Origin: Ascidiaceihabitans sp.
Lineage (GTDB): Bacteria; Pseudomonadota; Alphaproteobacteria; Rhodobacterales; Rhodobacteraceae
Reading direction: 5' to 3'
DNA length: 6,950 nt
Assembly: GCA_023301665.1 (NCBI GenBank)
Contig: JALZUL010000174.1
Span: forward strand, 1-6,950
Shown here piece after piece: positions 6,204-6,950 of this stretch. The notes below the pieces were generated by a model. It was given only the letters and a program-made list of their open reading frames with translations. It did no database searches and was not told the DNA's origin. The first letter of the stretch is position 1, and the number at the start of each line of letters is the position of its first letter. The position numbers and the translations under genes are program-made.

Positions 6204-6950
6204 ATGGAAAAATTCGGAAAAAGTCAGCCCGTGAAACGTGTCGAAGATGTGCGCTTCTTGACGGGCGAAGGGCGTTACGTCGACGATATCGCGCCAAAAG
6301 ATGCGCTACATTCTTTCTTTTTCCGTTCCCCAGTTGCACACGCGCTCATCACGGATCTTGACGTTGATGATGCCCGCGAAGCAGACGGTGTCTACGCTGT
6401 TTTGACCTGCGCAGATCTTGAGGCTGCTGGGATGAATACGCAAATGTATGCGGCTCTTGTTGCCAATCGCGATGGATCTAAAGGGGCGTATACGGGCCGT
6501 AATATGTTGGCCAAAGAACGCTTGCGATTTGTCGGAGAACCTATCGTAGCTGTCATCGCTGAAACCTTATCGCAGGCGCGCGATGCGGCTGAAATGATCG
6601 TGCTCGATTATGACGAGCTTCCGGCCAAAATGGATTTGAAGGCGGGTGGCGAAACGCTGCATGAAAGCGCGCCAGACAATGTGGCATTCGATTGGGATAT
6701 GGGCGACGCAGCAGCCACAGATGCGGCTTTTGCAGCAGCGGCCAAAGTTGTTCAGCTGAATGTTGGTGATAACCGGATCATCGTGAATTCGATGGAGCCG
6801 CGTGGCTGCTACGCTTCTTGGGATGATGATGGCCGTTTGCACGTTGCAATCAATGGTCAAGGCGTCTGGGTCCCAAAGAGTCAAATGATTGCAGCTTTTG
6901 ACCTTGATGAGAAGAACGTCCATGTAACCAACCCCGATACCGGTGGCGGT
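6204..6950 (+). CDS. Molybdopterin-binding hydroxylase large subunit (CoxL / xanthine dehydrogenase family), N-terminal part
   Basis: The open frame runs from the ATG at 6204 to the window edge, giving 249 residues of a protein that is usually about 760-800. It begins with SQPVKRVEDVRFLTGEGRYVDDI (7-29), the standard opening of aerobic CO dehydrogenase-type large subunits. Next come FRSPVAHALI (40-49) and LRFVGEPIVAVIAETLSQARDAAEMIVLDYDELPA (106-140), completing the a/b hammerhead domain. The molybdenum-cofactor domain begins with MEPRGCYASWDDDGRLHV (196-213) and NGQGVWVPKSQMI (216-228). The window stops inside the glycine-rich cofactor loop (NPDTGGG), which normally continues FG. Relatives oxidise CO, purines, aldehydes or N-heterocycles, using partner 2Fe-2S and FAD subunits. 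The active-site loop that separates true CO dehydrogenase (a Cys-containing motif) from form II enzymes lies beyond the edge, so the substrate cannot be read. No partner subunit gene precedes it. The 89-base gap after gcdH has no clear promoter or terminator. Confidence 0.92.
   Translation, partial: MEKFGKSQPVKRVEDVRFLTGEGRYVDDIAPKDALHSFFFRSPVAHALITDLDVDDAREADGVYAVLTCADLEAAGMNTQMYAALVANRDGSKGAYTGRNMLAKERLRFVGEPIVAVIAETLSQARDAAEMIVLDYDELPAKMDLKAGGETLHESAPDNVAFDWDMGDAAATDAAFAAAAKVVQLNVGDNRIIVNSMEPRGCYASWDDDGRLHVAINGQGVWVPKSQMIAAFDLDEKNVHVTNPDTGGG

Noticed and set aside
6567..6923. Minus-strand open frame inside the CoxL-like gene
   Set aside because: The plus-strand frame has clear family motifs throughout, and the minus frame is Cys- and His-rich with no recognisable motif.

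Overview
The window looks like an ordinary chromosomal stretch from a marine alphaproteobacterium of the Rhodobacterales (Roseobacter-type). I infer this from recalled family resemblance, not from a search: the roughly 930-residue AcnB, the glutaryl-CoA dehydrogenase and the CoxL-like protein all read like Roseobacter homologues. Base composition is near half G+C by eye. The spacer before acnB is visibly more AT-rich and the gcdH/coxL end is richer in G+C.

Layout, left to right. (1) Positions 1-122, minus strand: the first 40 residues of a glutathione S-transferase-like protein that runs off the left edge. (2) 123-571: a 449-base spacer between two divergent genes, with a candidate promoter on each side. 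Next to acnB it holds a 22-bp inverted repeat that overlaps the candidate acnB promoter. (3) 572-3364: acnB, the TCA-cycle aconitase B / 2-methylisocitrate dehydratase, closed by a strong intrinsic terminator at 3415-3450. (4) 3551-4210: a YedK/HMCES-type SRAP protein that traps abasic sites in single-stranded DNA. (5) 4218-4565, minus strand, convergent with the previous gene and 7 bases from it: a small exported cupredoxin-fold protein with no recognisable copper-binding cysteine. (6) 4566-4890: a 325-base divergent spacer. (7) 4891-6114: gcdH, glutaryl-CoA dehydrogenase. (8) 6204-6950 and beyond: the N-terminal part of a molybdopterin-binding hydroxylase large subunit (CoxL / xanthine dehydrogenase family), cut by the right edge.

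The genes do not form one pathway. AcnB serves the TCA cycle and possibly propionate breakdown. GcdH feeds lysine, tryptophan or aromatic catabolism towards crotonyl-CoA. The molybdenum hydroxylase may be co-transcribed with gcdH, being 89 bases behind it on the same strand without an obvious terminator, but its substrate cannot be read here. SRAP is genome maintenance.

I found no mobile element, CRISPR array, tRNA, rRNA or convincing new multi-gene system. The points most worth a second look are the acnB operator-like repeat, the ligand-poor cupredoxin, a stem-forming repeat in the gcdH leader, and the GST start that is easily missed at the left edge.
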